From Trametopsis cervina (lineage: Eukaryota > Basidiomycota > Agaricomycetes > Polyporales > Irpicaceae), in the NCBI GenBank assembly GCA_022385755.1, contig MU278348.1, forward strand, positions 345,035-409,034: 64,000 nucleotides of DNA, written 5' to 3'. The notes under the pieces were generated by a model. The model was not told the DNA's origin. It did no database searches and saw nothing but the letters and a program-made list of their open reading frames with translations. How positions within the stretch are numbered: position 1 is the stretch's first letter; the number at the start of each line of letters is the position of its first letter. A program made the translations under genes and the position numbers. Positions 35,601 through 46,079 of the stretch are shown here, piece by piece.

Positions 35601-36815
35601 CACCAGATATGCATGGTACACCGTGGACCCTGCAGATGTACAACGGGGGACATAACCCCGAGAGATCTGTTACCGCGCCGAGCAGCACTACGTCCGCGTC
35701 GGTGTCCCCACCGCCATCGTCGCATGGTAGCCATCCTCCTCCCGCTCCTGGGCAAATGGGGCCTTACCCTATGATGATGCCGTGGATGCAGCCCTACCAT
35801 CATTACCCGTGGGGAATGCAATACGTACCTCCTTACATGGGATATCCCCCTCAATCTGTGCCAGGGTACCCGCCTGCTGGACAGGACGGGGCGAACGCCG
35901 AGCAAAACATGGCGCAACACCAAGCGTGGGCTGCGCAGGCGCAGATGTACAAGGTGCGTAAAGTGATCAATTGCATATACTCTAGTACTTACTGATGGTT
36001 TGCTTTAGAAGCCTATGGACTATGCGCCAGGAACGGGACCTTCCGAGCAGAACCTCTCGCAGATGTACCCTGGTCAGGCGGACGGAGTCCAACCTCCCTT
36101 ACAGGCGGTCGCGTTTGAGCATACGAGCTCTGGAATGTTCGTCCCGATGTATCCTCCCGACGCGCTGAGCCAGTACATGTCGTCTCAGGGGCTGCAAGTG
36201 TATGGCCAGACTCCTGGACCTCAGAATCCGGCTGGGCAACAGCAGCAGTCGGGATACCCTCCGTATCCCATCCCTCAGATCCAGATGCAGGGCTATTCGT
36301 ATTCATATCCGTCCCAGATGTCCATTACGCCGTCGACAAGTCAAGGTTCAATGTCGGCATCTACTAGCCAGCATGCTGGTCTGCCTTCGATCAATACGTG
36401 GTCGCATGGTCTTCCTCAGGCGACGAACGCACCAGCGCAGACACAGCTGCAAGGTACCCCTCCGCCTTTCCTCCTTACGCCATCTACATCGTCTGTAGGC
36501 CCTGTGTCAATAAGCAACTCGGTCTCGTGGGGAGGGCACTATATGGGCACAGGGCAGCGCATAGCCGACCAGCCGTATGGCTATAGGACCGCCGCTCCAC
36601 CACGGCGAGGAGCGCATAAAGCACATGGCCAGAATAATCGATACCTCGGCGTCCAGGCGTCGCCTGGTCGGTTCTATAAACAGGGCCTCGACGCGTCGTA
36701 CAGCTTTACGGACGGGATCCCGCAGTCGCGTTCTCATCAGCCGGGCGCGATGAGGCCGAGTGGATCGTATTCTGCCCCGTTCGCTGGGAGCCAGTCGATG
36801 AACGCGATGGGATGA
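32663..36815 (+). CDS. RNA-binding protein with two or three RRM domains
   Basis: Likely an mRNA-binding regulator. The start at 32663 (MPPKHPVKERAWGSRYDTLK) leads to a Ser/Thr/Pro-rich N-terminus. RRM1 spans about 32880-33300: NDNSIFVGSLP (RNP2-like) and GSMCAFLTCED. A middle segment (about 33690-34080), with LVLAFGPLEHFGPY-like and TWEVKWANRDDC blocks, looks like a divergent second RRM. The last RRM (34925-35320) has clear RNPs: CSLFVGNL and HVAFAFVRY, ending DGRTIRVQLREI. Between them is a long disordered region with many (S/T)P sites (for example TPRTPG, TPKTGSSYPMTP), suggesting phosphorylation. The C-terminus is a Gln/Pro/Tyr/Met-rich low-complexity segment (PYPMMMPWMQPY, QQQQSGYPPYP), typical of granule-forming RNA-binding proteins. 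About ten exons; stop at 36815; roughly 1,150 residues. Confidence 0.85.
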
Positions 36816-37582
36816 CGGGGCGTTTTCGTTGGCGCTGCCTGCTTCTACCATTTCGATTTCGATATGCGACTGTGAGCGTTCTCTGGACTGAGCCTTCGAC
36901 CGGGTCTCCGACTGGACTTTGGAGAGCGTGTACGACATTGTATTTGCCATTTAATATCGTTTGTATGGACTCATCTTCGATTCGGTCTACCATCTCTCGT
37001 CGTTCCTTCGTTCGTTCACGATTTTTATCTTCCATTATTCGTTTCTCTTCGCCTCTTCGTTCCTTTCGACTTCGTTTTCTCGTATCGCGTGCGTCTGATG
37101 GTGACGGCTTTGCACTGGGAGAGGGCATCGCCACATTCGTGTTGGTATCACCGTCGTCTACGTTCCCATCTGTCCTGCGTGTTGAGCGCGCGCTAGAAGG
37201 CCAGCTGCGTTCGCTGAGGGTCTCCCCCCCCCCGCTCCTTCTCTCCTTTCTACGTCCACTTTCCCCTTCGTTCGTTCGCTGTGGTTGTGAGTTGTTCTGT
37301 TGTGGTGTATCGTAGGCTGATCGAAATGTCATCATCTCTAGACGATAAGATTAAGTATCTGCTTGAATGCCGGTGCATCGCACTAGACCCGTCGTGAGAC
37401 CGCGATAGTGGGCGCAGCGCCGTCCACTGGCGGCATTGGTGCGCTTTGGAAGAGGCGCGTATTCGGGATAGGCGGAATGCTGTGTCTTCAAGGGGGTGTG
37501 GCTGGCCTATACCGTACTCGTGCGAGCGCACGCACCAGGTAGCAAAGCTCACGGCGTTGGGCATGTTACGAGTAGGAGAAGA
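36816..37582. other. 3' region of the RRM gene with pyrimidine-rich tract
   Basis: Non-coding. From about 36960 to 37280 the + strand is strongly C/T-rich with repeated ttcg and cttc units (for example ttccttcgttcgttcac near 37004), most likely the 3' UTR. No gene is supported beyond that. Confidence 0.5.
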
Positions 37583-37974
37583 TACAGTGCCTTGCATATG
37601 AAACTGCAGTTCCGCATTTTGCGCGCAAGCCGTCCAAACACGACCAACTATCCGCAAATGGAATGTAACGGTAACACCATAGTCACACAGTGGTCGCACC
37701 TACTTCAATGCGTAGTGTCACTATTCAGACTCTCTGTTTCCTCTGAACCCATAACCATGCCCTTCTTTATGTCTGCGAATTATTGTTTCCCAAAACTATG
37801 CACGATGGTGTTTCAGTACTGTGGGAAAGCTACTTGGTACACAGTTTGCATGTGACAAATGATGTAACTCAGTGACTGAAAGTCTGATCCAAACTTCCTA
37901 TTCTAGACGTATTTGGCTCGAACAAATACATGCGCGAAAATCAGTGACTGCAGTTTCATATGCAAGGCACTGTA
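37583..37974. mobile_element. Tc1/mariner-like MITE with TA target duplication
   Basis: Positions 37581-37610 and 37947-37976 are perfect 30-bp reverse complements, with a further imperfect match inward (attttgcgcgca against attttcgcgcat). The repeat starts CAGTGCCTTGCATATGAAAC and is bordered on both sides by TA, so the element proper is 37585-37972 (388 bp) with the TA duplication expected for Tc1/mariner transposons, whose ends often begin CAGTG. The inside has no transposase frame. It is therefore a non-autonomous element mobilised by a transposase elsewhere. The near-perfect ends suggest a fairly recent insertion. Confidence 0.8.
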
Positions 37975-37976
37975 TC

Positions 37977-38908
37977 CCACACACGCATACCGACCACTCA
38001 CCTTGTCATGATTATGCAGAGTATATGCGCCTGCAACGCGACCTGTAGGCTCCCTTTCGAGAGCCGACAGGTGGCATCTGGCTCCGCATGGTCCAGGCGA
38101 GGACCGAGCAGCTCGAGTGGCGGCGCGCTGCCGCACGAGTCTCGAGACTCGTCTGTACACGGGGAGGCGGAGGAGCGAGCAGCGCTCCGCGGTGCTAGTG
38201 AGAGTACGCGCCCGGAATCTCCAACTGCGACGCCAAGGTACCCCTTGCCGTCGTAGGTGGTGGTACTGCCTTGCAAGTACTGCGGATAGCAATTAGGATG
38301 AGGAGGTCGTCCTAGACAGTGGTGCGAGGGTAGAGTGAGAACTCAGCCGTCGATCTATATGGAGTTTTTTGGTGAGCGATTTTGCCTCATGATCGGAAAG
38401 AGACGTACTGAACGGAACGACATACCACGGAGGCAGATCACATCCCGCACCTTCCGCTTGTTACATGTGGTAACAATGGCGATAGTTGTTTTTGTCATAG
38501 GGGAGGCTGGGCTCGTGTGGTGCGTGAGTTTGCGGACTCGAAACGCGTTGCATCGCCTCGGAATCGCCTTGGTCGACTCGGTCTGTGCCTTGTCCGCCAG
38601 AGTACGATCCTCGAATGAATACTCCGGAGGGATTCACAGCATCTGTGGGGAGGGCCTCACTTTATAAACTGGCTGTGTTCCACAAGAAAGCCCGAGGTCC
38701 CCGCTAGCTCATACTATGCCGGATGGATGACTGTTCATGGTGCCGCAAGCCACAGGGGCCAAACCGGCAGAGGCTGCACGGCGGCGACACATTTCTGAAA
38801 CCCTCTTACATTGATTGGCGCCCAAAGCTGGGCGGCGGTGCGACTTAAACTTGGAGGGCGTGCTCTCCGTGGTGGTCGCTGCTAACTCTAACTTATACCT
38901 ACCCCACG
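37977..38908. other. Spacer and promoter before the third PPxY membrane-protein gene
   Basis: About 930 bp with no convincing coding region. Short open frames occur on both strands (for example the + frame at 38335) without splice support or domains. The last 100 bp (CT and AT mixed, taaacttggaggg near 38847) is the probable promoter of the downstream gene. Confidence 0.4.
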
Positions 38909-40200
38909 ATGAGCAAAAACCCCTGGGTTGTGATTGTCGACGACACGAGCCCTTTGATACAATACAATGGTCGCTGGTCGCGCGCTGTAGACTCGGCGGC
39001 GTACGAGGGCACGCTGAGCCGCTCGTCTACGACTGGTTCGAGCGCGACGTTTAGTTTCGTGGGTACGTTCTCGCCGATTGTTTTCTGGCATTGTTTTGCT
39101 CATGATTTACATTTAGGAAACTTTGTCGCGGTGCAAGGACTGGTGTTCTTCGCAGATGTAAACGACCCTCCGATATCGACCTACTCCATCGACGGCCAAA
39201 CGCCTGGCATATTCATACCGACACTCAACCAAAACAACAGCATAGCCCCGTTCTTTGCCTCACCACAGCTGTCGAGTGGGAACCACACGCTGAAGATCTC
39301 CGTGGCTGCTGCCAATAGCATCTTCTTCCTCGATGCCATTCTGTTCAATGCGACGAGCGTCTCGGACGTACAATCTGGCGGCGCACAGCCAACGATAATA
39401 ACGACAATCATCGCTGCACCGACAAGCGCGCCAGACCCCTCGGCTGCCTCGTCTTCCGGCAAAAGCTCCATTGTGGGCCCTATTATTGGGGGAGTTATAG
39501 GGGCTGCTGCAATATTGTTGTTTGTGGTGCTTGGATGGTTCTTTTACACAAGACGGAGAAGAAGGAATGCATACGAGCGGGCAACTTCCGCTGAATACGG
39601 TGCGTTTCGGTATTTTACCTTGCTGTATGCATCAACTAAGCGTACATACGATTTGCAGAGTCCAAAGGCTTCTTTACGACCAGATCGAATCACATCACGC
39701 CCTTCACGACATCTCAGCTACTCAGCCCCATCATGCCCATGCAAAACCCTCCCTCGCCATATTCCCCACCACCCCTAACACAATACGCACCCTCCGCACC
39801 CTCCGTATACTCCGGCACAACCGCATACACCCCACCCCCCAGCGGCACCCGCCAAGAAGGGTTCGCGCAGGACATACCACCAGTCCCACCGCTCCCCCCA
39901 CCACCAACAACCGCGATGCCCACCCCACCAGGGAACATGCTCCTGTACCCCTCCGAACCAGGAGGCAGCGGCCGTCCCGTCATCGCCCCGCTGAATATGA
40001 CACTTGCGCTCACGCCCGCACAGCGTAAGGCCCAGGAGGCGCGCCAGAGAAGACAGAGGGCCGCGTCGGACGCGGTGCGGCAGCATACGGACTCTGGGTA
40101 TCGCTTCGAACCTGGACCGTCTTCTACGAGCCAGGCGACGCCTCTGCTGGCGGAGGAAGAGCCGGTGGAGGAGCTCCCGCCTACGTATTCTGAGCAGTGA
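38909..40200 (+). CDS. Single-pass membrane protein with PPxY tail (third family member)
   Basis: Same architecture as the tandem pair at 11976 and 14658 but a distant relative. Exons 38909-39062, 39117-39599 and 39659-40200. The opening MSKNPWVVIVDDTSPLIQYNGRW matches the family pattern (W..(V/T).DDTSxxxxY), followed by a single beta-rich module (ISTYSIDGQTPGIF; SGNHTLKISVAA). A Ser/Ala-rich linker leads to one helix (IIGGVIGAAAILLFVVLGWFFY) and a basic stop-transfer (TRRRRRNAY). The cytosolic tail is very Pro-rich (YSPPPLTQYAPSAPS; VPPLPPPPTTAM) and ends LAEEEPVEELPPTYSEQ, with the WW-binding motif PPTY six residues from the end. No classical signal peptide is visible. It has one outer module where the tandem genes have two. 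Ligand unknown. Confidence 0.82.
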
Positions 40201-41690
40201 ACATCGGGCGGTGGTGATGGATGACTTTTCATGTTTTTCTGCGTGTCATTCCGTGGAACGATGATTTGGACGAGGTATACATTAACGTGGACTTTTTGCA
40301 TGCTATTATTGGACTTTTGTCATGTACTGTATTGTACGCCTTATTTTTTTTTCTCTACCTATATACCGTACCGTGCTTGGGTACTGCGATAATAATCGTT
40401 GTGTGTGGCTAGCAGGCTGCTGTAATCGTTGCCCCGCTGCTAACGTGCGGTTTCATACTAGCCATCGCATTACACCAACCTCGCGATCATGAGGTGGAAC
40501 ATCTCCCGAGACCACTACCGGGTCACTTACGACTGTCCTCGCGGCATATCTTCTAGCCAGGAGTGCACATCGCGCGTTCCTTACATGCTTGTGCAGCCGT
40601 GTTCGTTCAATGTCCGTCCGCTCAGCAGTCTGGTCGCCGACGGCAGCAGCTCTCCAGACCACACGACATCCGCGCTGCGAAATTGAGTTGAGGAAGCTCA
40701 GGTGGGCTAGGAACGAGGTCGCAGGGTGTCGTTCAGACGTCAAACAGTCGTGCAGCATCCAATACTGTACTCAATTCTCGGTAACTAATGCGGTGGTAAA
40801 GAGGGTGTACGGACGTAGGCTACTGTACCGTGAAGTGGTACGTACGTCTGTCAGATTAAAGAGTGGGTACAGAAACGTAAAGAGTGGTGTGAAGTGATAC
40901 AGATTAAGTCCGATGCCCCCCAGACGCGCCAGTGCCGCTAGGGCGATTAAAGCACGGCACGACTGAAGAACGGGGTATTGAGAACGAAGAATTTGCAAAC
41001 GAGAACGAACAAAGTCAGACAAAAACGTCTCATTAAAATTGTAAAGTGGGTCTTTAACAGAATGCGTGCGGATAAAAAGGGTAATGCAATGAAATGGCAG
41101 AAGTGTGTGTATGTGTGAACGCGCAAACATCTACAAGGGTTCGGAATGAAAGAGAGGGACTGCATGGGGTTAAGGGCAGGTGGAGGTGGGCATAATGTCT
41201 ACAGGTATACGTGCGGCGTGCGTGTGATTAGGATAGATAGAATGGGGTATGCGGGGGTGAGTGTAATGCAGGAGGATATTCGAAGAGCGGACGAAATATA
41301 ACACAGTGGGTATGAAGACAAAGCGTGCGGAAGGAGGTGCGTGAGGGCTACAGCGTGTGGAAGACAGAAAAAAGAAGTGCTGGATATTGACGTGGGTGAG
41401 GGGTCGTGGTGCCGCGAACGTGAAAGGTCATAAAGGCATAAGTTGAAGGCTACGAGGGGGACGCGAAGTGCGAGGGGTAAATGTGGATGTACCGCATAAC
41501 GCGGACGCGATTAATAGAAACCGCACAGTAAGAGTGTTTCTCATGGAATTGTCGGGGGAAAAGGGCATAAAGTGTCACGAATGTTCGGGTCCTGGAACGG
41601 TCCGGTCCGAAGTGCGTCGAGTACGTCGGGATCGGGACGCGATGCACGTTAGTTTAGTCTTGGGGGTATCTCGATCTATCGATAACGGTG
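40201..41690. other. 3'-3' intergenic region, strand-asymmetric
   Basis: A 1.5-kb gap between convergent genes. The first 250 bp is AT-rich 3' UTR (cttattttttttt near 40341). From about 41000 to 41470 the + strand is markedly purine-rich and G-rich (gaggtgggc, ggaggaggtgcgtg-like runs), so the minus strand is pyrimidine-rich, as expected if it is the 3' UTR of the RRM-like gene. Short frames on both strands have no support. Confidence 0.4.
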
Positions 41691-43421
41691 TCATGGTCGT
41701 TTGCCGGCGAACCACGAGAGGCCCACGCTGCCCACGCCATTGATGTGGACCCTGGCATGCAGTCGACAAACCTGCGCGCACACGCGTGTCAGCACGAGCT
41801 TTTACGTCCCATCGAGTCATCGACAACGCTAAGACCAGACTTACAGTGTCAGCGACTTCCGTCCGCCGGAAGTCCACGTGCAGATCGCCGTTGGGCACTC
41901 GCGCGATTTGATTCACTTCTCCAAACGACTGCAGGGACGCGCGAACGTACACACAGGGAAGCAGAGATCAGCGAACTGCGAGATGGAAGATACGCGAGAG
42001 GGTGAAGGGGGACCTACCTCACACCACTGTCGTACATGATCGTACCGTCTCTGGTCGCCCGGTGGGATCCCGCTCACGACGAGCTTTCGTTTCTTCCTGT
42101 TCTTGGACCCCAGGCCGAGCGTGCCGGTAGAACCGAACGACGGGGGGCTGCTCGCCTTGAGGGGGAGCGGGATCCTGACAGAGCCCGGCTTTATGCGATC
42201 GTGCGCGATCATCTTTTCCGAGCCGGGAGGATCGTTCAGGTGGGTCGCGTCGGTGGGCAAGGACCAGAGAGACGGCGTGGGATGAAAGAGAATCGATGGG
42301 GTGTGCGACCGAACGGTGCTCAGCGCCGCACTGTTCCTCGAACGTGTACCGCTGCCGGTCCCATCAGTCGACTGTCGCGCTTGTGCGTTGTCCGAGGATT
42401 GCGTAACAGAGGAAGAGGTGCTGGTGCGCGGCATGCCCGTCAGGTCGTCAGGTCTTGCGCTTGAGACGCGGCTCGCGTTGGAGAAGCGGCCCATGATGCT
42501 TGGTGGCTTAATGCCCCAGTTGCCGGCGGATATGGTGGACGAGACGGTGGTGTTCGCGTCCGAAGCCGACTCGCGGACTTGGCGTTGTGCGAAGAGGGCG
42601 GTGGCGAGAGTGGAGGTGCGACTGTGGAGGGACGCCCGGCTCTGCCTCTTGAAGATCGACGAGCCACCACGCGTCGGGCTCTGTTCGTGCGCTGAGTTCA
42701 CCGGTGAGCCTGAGAACGGCCGACTCTGGGATATCGTGCGTGCAAAGCTTCGTAGCGGGGAGGGTGTCGAGAATCCGGGGGCGAGGGAGCGGGGCTTTCG
42801 AGGAGTCGCAGGGGAAGAGGTGAGGTCGACGACCTGCCCGCGCGCGCGCTGAGCACGCTGCAATGAATGCGACGTCGCTGTCGTCAGACTCGAACGGCGA
42901 AATGAAAATCACGTGAGCGTCACACTCACCTTCGTGACCGCGTCTTCGGCGGCGACCCGCATCTCTTCTTCTGCAACATCTTCCTCCCCAACAAACACAT
43001 AGCTCTCGTCGGACTTCGGCAGGTCGTCCTTACGCGGGGGCGGCGTCTTGGGCACGGTCAGGTGCGGATAAGCGAGCCAGGCGTGGCTCTGCTGCCCGGA
43101 GCCACTGGCCGTGGGCACGTCGGTGTCCTGGCTTGTCTCCGAGCCGTCGTCGGTGGACCCGGTCGACAGCCGCTTCTGCTGGTCGTGAATCCATCGCTGA
43201 ATGCGACTCGAGCTGCGGCGGAGAGGGCGATCGGCAAATCGCTGCATAGCTGGTGAGAGGGGTGTGGACTGGGTGGCAGGCGGTGCTGATATAGGCTTGT
43301 CATTAAAGGCGGTACGTGCGCCTGTATGAAGGAGCGATTGGAACATCGCGTCCAGTAAGCTATCTGGATAACTGCGTATATGTGTAGCCCACATACCGTC
43401 CGATGTGGCGCGGCGCATCAT
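41691..43421 (-). CDS. RRM-like domain protein with disordered N-terminus
   Basis: The start at 43421 gives MMRRATSDGMWATHIRSYPD and a mostly disordered region rich in Ser, Thr, Pro and Arg (RRSSSRIQRWIHDQQKR; TPRKPRSLAPGFSTPSPLRSF), with one acidic patch (VFVGEEDVAEEEMR). An intron lies near 42864-42923. The C-terminal domain is spread over three exons: KKRKLVVSGIPPGDQRRYDHVRQWCE, SFGEVNQIARVPNGDLHVDFR, then VCRLHARVHINGVGSVGLSWF. The pattern (beta with hydrophobic LVVSGIP, helix, beta, beta with HVDFR, helix, final beta GLSW) fits an RRM fold; the Nup35/Nup53 type is an alternative because the RNP1 aromatics are reduced. Stop at 41691 (GKRP). Roughly 500 residues. A role in RNA binding or in nuclear pore scaffold is possible; I cannot decide. 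Confidence 0.72.
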
Positions 43422-44681
43422 GTTGGGATAAGTTGGTAGCAGGGGGCAACTGGGCTAATGAGGATGAGTAAGGGTGTACTGGTTAGAAGTTGGCGTGAGT
43501 ATATGCGTGGATAGTCGGGTTCGGTATGTGCTCGTAAATGGTTTATATATATGCTGAGAAGTCGTCACAGGGCGTCCGAGAGGAACTCTCGTTGAGATTG
43601 ATGTGCCGCACGATTTATGAGTGCATCTGTGCGGGGGATTCGCGTGCGTTCGTGTCGGCCGCGGTCGGTCTTCCCTTCAGGCTGGGGACGATGGGGATGG
43701 TGGCGGGAGGAGAGAGGCAGGGGACGCGAGCTGACCGGCGAACAGACTGAGGAAATAAATAATAAACGAGATGTTTGTCAAATTGACGTCCCCGGAAGGA
43801 TTGAGCGGCAACGGAAGGGAAACGTGGTTAGATGCATCGCCGCCACAGACGCCCGGGAGAGCCCGATTGAATCGCTGATGGTCAGATCCTTAGATCCCAA
43901 TATCTCGCTGCTGGATATGGCTCATCGTCCCCGGCCACAGCGAGCAGCACCTTGCACACCGCACCCGCGCAGGAGAACACGGCGCAAACGCGCCCCCAAC
44001 CAGGTCACACACAACGCTCAGCAGCCAGTGCCGCAGCCAGCGCCGCGTGCAGCGACCCATGATGTGGTAACGCTCCCCGTCCGAGTGCTCCCCCTCTCAC
44101 GCACCCGCCTCGTGGCAGCCTAAGCATCACACTGAGGCAGCCAACGTGTCAACGCGAACTGTTGCCGACCCTGATGCATGTACAGAATATAAGACGGGAG
44201 GATGGCATGACGCCTCCGCTGACGCTTTCCATCTTATCTGGCGACTGCGGTTCGTGTGCCGGACGGGCTGCTGCACCTGTGTCGAGACGATAATGCAAGC
44301 GCGCCGCTGTTCAAGCTTGTAAGCGGGCAACTCGAGGAAACACACCAGGATGGAGATGGACGCGGAGACCCGTCCTGAGATCAAACTCTAGAAGGGTGTT
44401 GTCATTGGGATTGTATCGCCCGCTTAGGCGTACTCGGAAAACGTACCACCTTACGAGGCACCAGGTTTCCGGGAAACACGAAAACTCTAGGGACAAGTCC
44501 GTGCGTACGTATAAATACAGGGGGCTTCTATCGCATCGTGGGCGAACAGATACACTCTGCATCAGCTTCTCTACAATCACCAGCACTGCCGGGAGGTGTC
44601 TGGAACTCACAATTATGGTCTCTCCCTACAGTAGTGCTGTGTTATACACATCGCCCACATCGAACTTCTCCCCGACACATC
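43422..44681. other. Intergenic region with promoter of the RRM-like gene
   Basis: 1.26 kb upstream of the minus-strand RRM-like gene and downstream of CFD1. An AT-rich tatatatatg run at 43543-43552 lies about 125 bp above the RRM-like start and could be its TATA element. One 168-codon open frame on the + strand (43617-44123) is GC-rich, Arg/Pro-heavy and has no splice or domain support; I read it as non-coding. Nothing else is recognised. Confidence 0.4.
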
Positions 44682-45660
44682 CTATACCAAGGTCCGACTA
44701 ATTTCCTCAGCCATCTTAGCAAACAGCGGTGCAGTTGGCGTGCGCAGATATCGCTCCCACAGCGCAAACCCCGTTGATTCGCTTACGGCCTCCCCTGTGT
44801 TCTCCGAAATCCCCGTCGATGATTGTGAAGGCGAAGGCTCTGCGGCATCCAGCAGCGTGACAAGTTCCGTGTCGACCGGCAGGCTTCCCAAGAACTTGAT
44901 CCCCTCTCTTCGTGCCATCTCTTGACCTCCGCCCGTGGAGAAGACGTTGCTGATCTCGCCGCAACAGGGGCACGCGTACCCACTCATGTTTTCTATCAGG
45001 CCGAGGAGGGGAAGGTTGACGGCTCGTGTGAAGGAGAGGCACTTCATGGCGTCGAGTAGCGCAACAGCTTGGGGGGTCGTGACGATGACAGCAGAGAGCC
45101 GTGCGTGTACAGGAGCCATGTGCTCAATTAACGAGAGGTGCTCGTCGGACGTACCTACAGCGTGAATATATGCATGAGATTGACTGAACTGACAGAGCGA
45201 TAGGCTGATCGCGAGAACTGTGGCGACAGGACGTACCAGGGGGAGTGTCTATCACGAGGTAATCGAGCTCTCCCCACCGGACGTCGCTCAGAAACTGTCT
45301 GATCATCGCGTTCTTCTTCGGCCCCCGCCATACGACCGAGTCCTCCTTCTTCTTGAGCAGAAACCCAACGCTCATGCACGCGAGCCGCGCCTCGGACCCG
45401 TCCGCATACACCGGCACCCACCCGTCGCTGCTCTGGTGCACGGGGTGCCCGTCCAGCCCCAGCATCCGTGGGATCGAGGGCCCGGTGAGGTCGATATCCA
45501 GCACGCCAACGCGCGCGGTCGGTGAGGATCCGCGCAGGGAGAGGGCGAGCTGCGTCGAGACGGACGACTTTCCAACGCCGCCTTTGCCGGAGCAGACGAC
45601 GACGATGTGTTTGACGTGCTGCAGACGGCGGCCGACGGGCGTGTCAGCTATAGTTGACAT
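44682..45660 (-). CDS. CFD1: Cytosolic Fe-S cluster scaffold P-loop ATPase Cfd1/Nubp2
   Basis: With Nbp35 it forms the scaffold on which cytosolic and nuclear 4Fe-4S clusters are built. The start at 45660 ([19 protein letters not shown]) is followed by the deviant Walker [14 protein letters not shown], the switch region [12 protein letters not shown], then [15 protein letters not shown], which is assembled across one intron (about 45120-45238). The paired cysteines that hold the bridging cluster are present in [10 protein letters not shown] (CxxC, near 44960). The rest ([15 protein letters not shown]) is typical. Two exons, about 290 residues, standard for the family. An unusual perfect hairpin lies 56 bp upstream of the ATG (45716-45778). 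Confidence 0.93.
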
Positions 45661-45715
45661 TGTCAGAGAGCTTGGAAGAGGTTGTGGATGTTAGCAAAGG
45701 AATCAACGGAGGTCA

Positions 45716-45778
45716 TGTCGAGATTAGATGACAAAGAAGATGAGGATTTTCAGGCTTCTTTGTCATCTAATCTCGACA
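45716..45778. repeat. Perfect 24-bp hairpin upstream of CFD1
   Basis: Positions 45716-45739 (tgtcgagattagatgacaaa then gaag) and 45755-45778 are exact reverse complements, separated by 15 nt (45740-45754, atgaggattttcagg). The whole unit lies in the 420-bp gap between CFD1 and RFC, 56 bp above the CFD1 start, so it is probably inside or near the 5' UTR. No coding potential. Confidence 0.9.
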
Positions 45779-46079
45779 CCACTGACTCACTGAGTTATCG
45801 CGAGAAAATAAAAATAAAATAACGTGAATCGAGATGCGTCGTGTGCGTGACACTGCGTGACAAACGTCGGAAAAGACAGCCGCGGAGAAGACTGCACAGC
45901 GAATACATTGAACAAGAGAGCGGAAGGATAGCAATGACAATGATGGTGGTTGATAAGGTATCCAGACAAGCAACCGTACTTATATCTTGAACAACTCCGG
46001 TTTGTGATACCTATTTAGCAGCAACATCAAGGTGAGACGTTTCGATGATCAGCGAATGGCCTCAGGCTCAGACGCGAAC

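Noticed and set aside
43617..44123. 168-codon + strand open frame upstream of the RRM-like gene
   Set aside because: GC-rich, Arg/Pro/Thr-heavy, no splice sites, domain or homologue-like blocks; it covers the probable promoter of the divergent gene.
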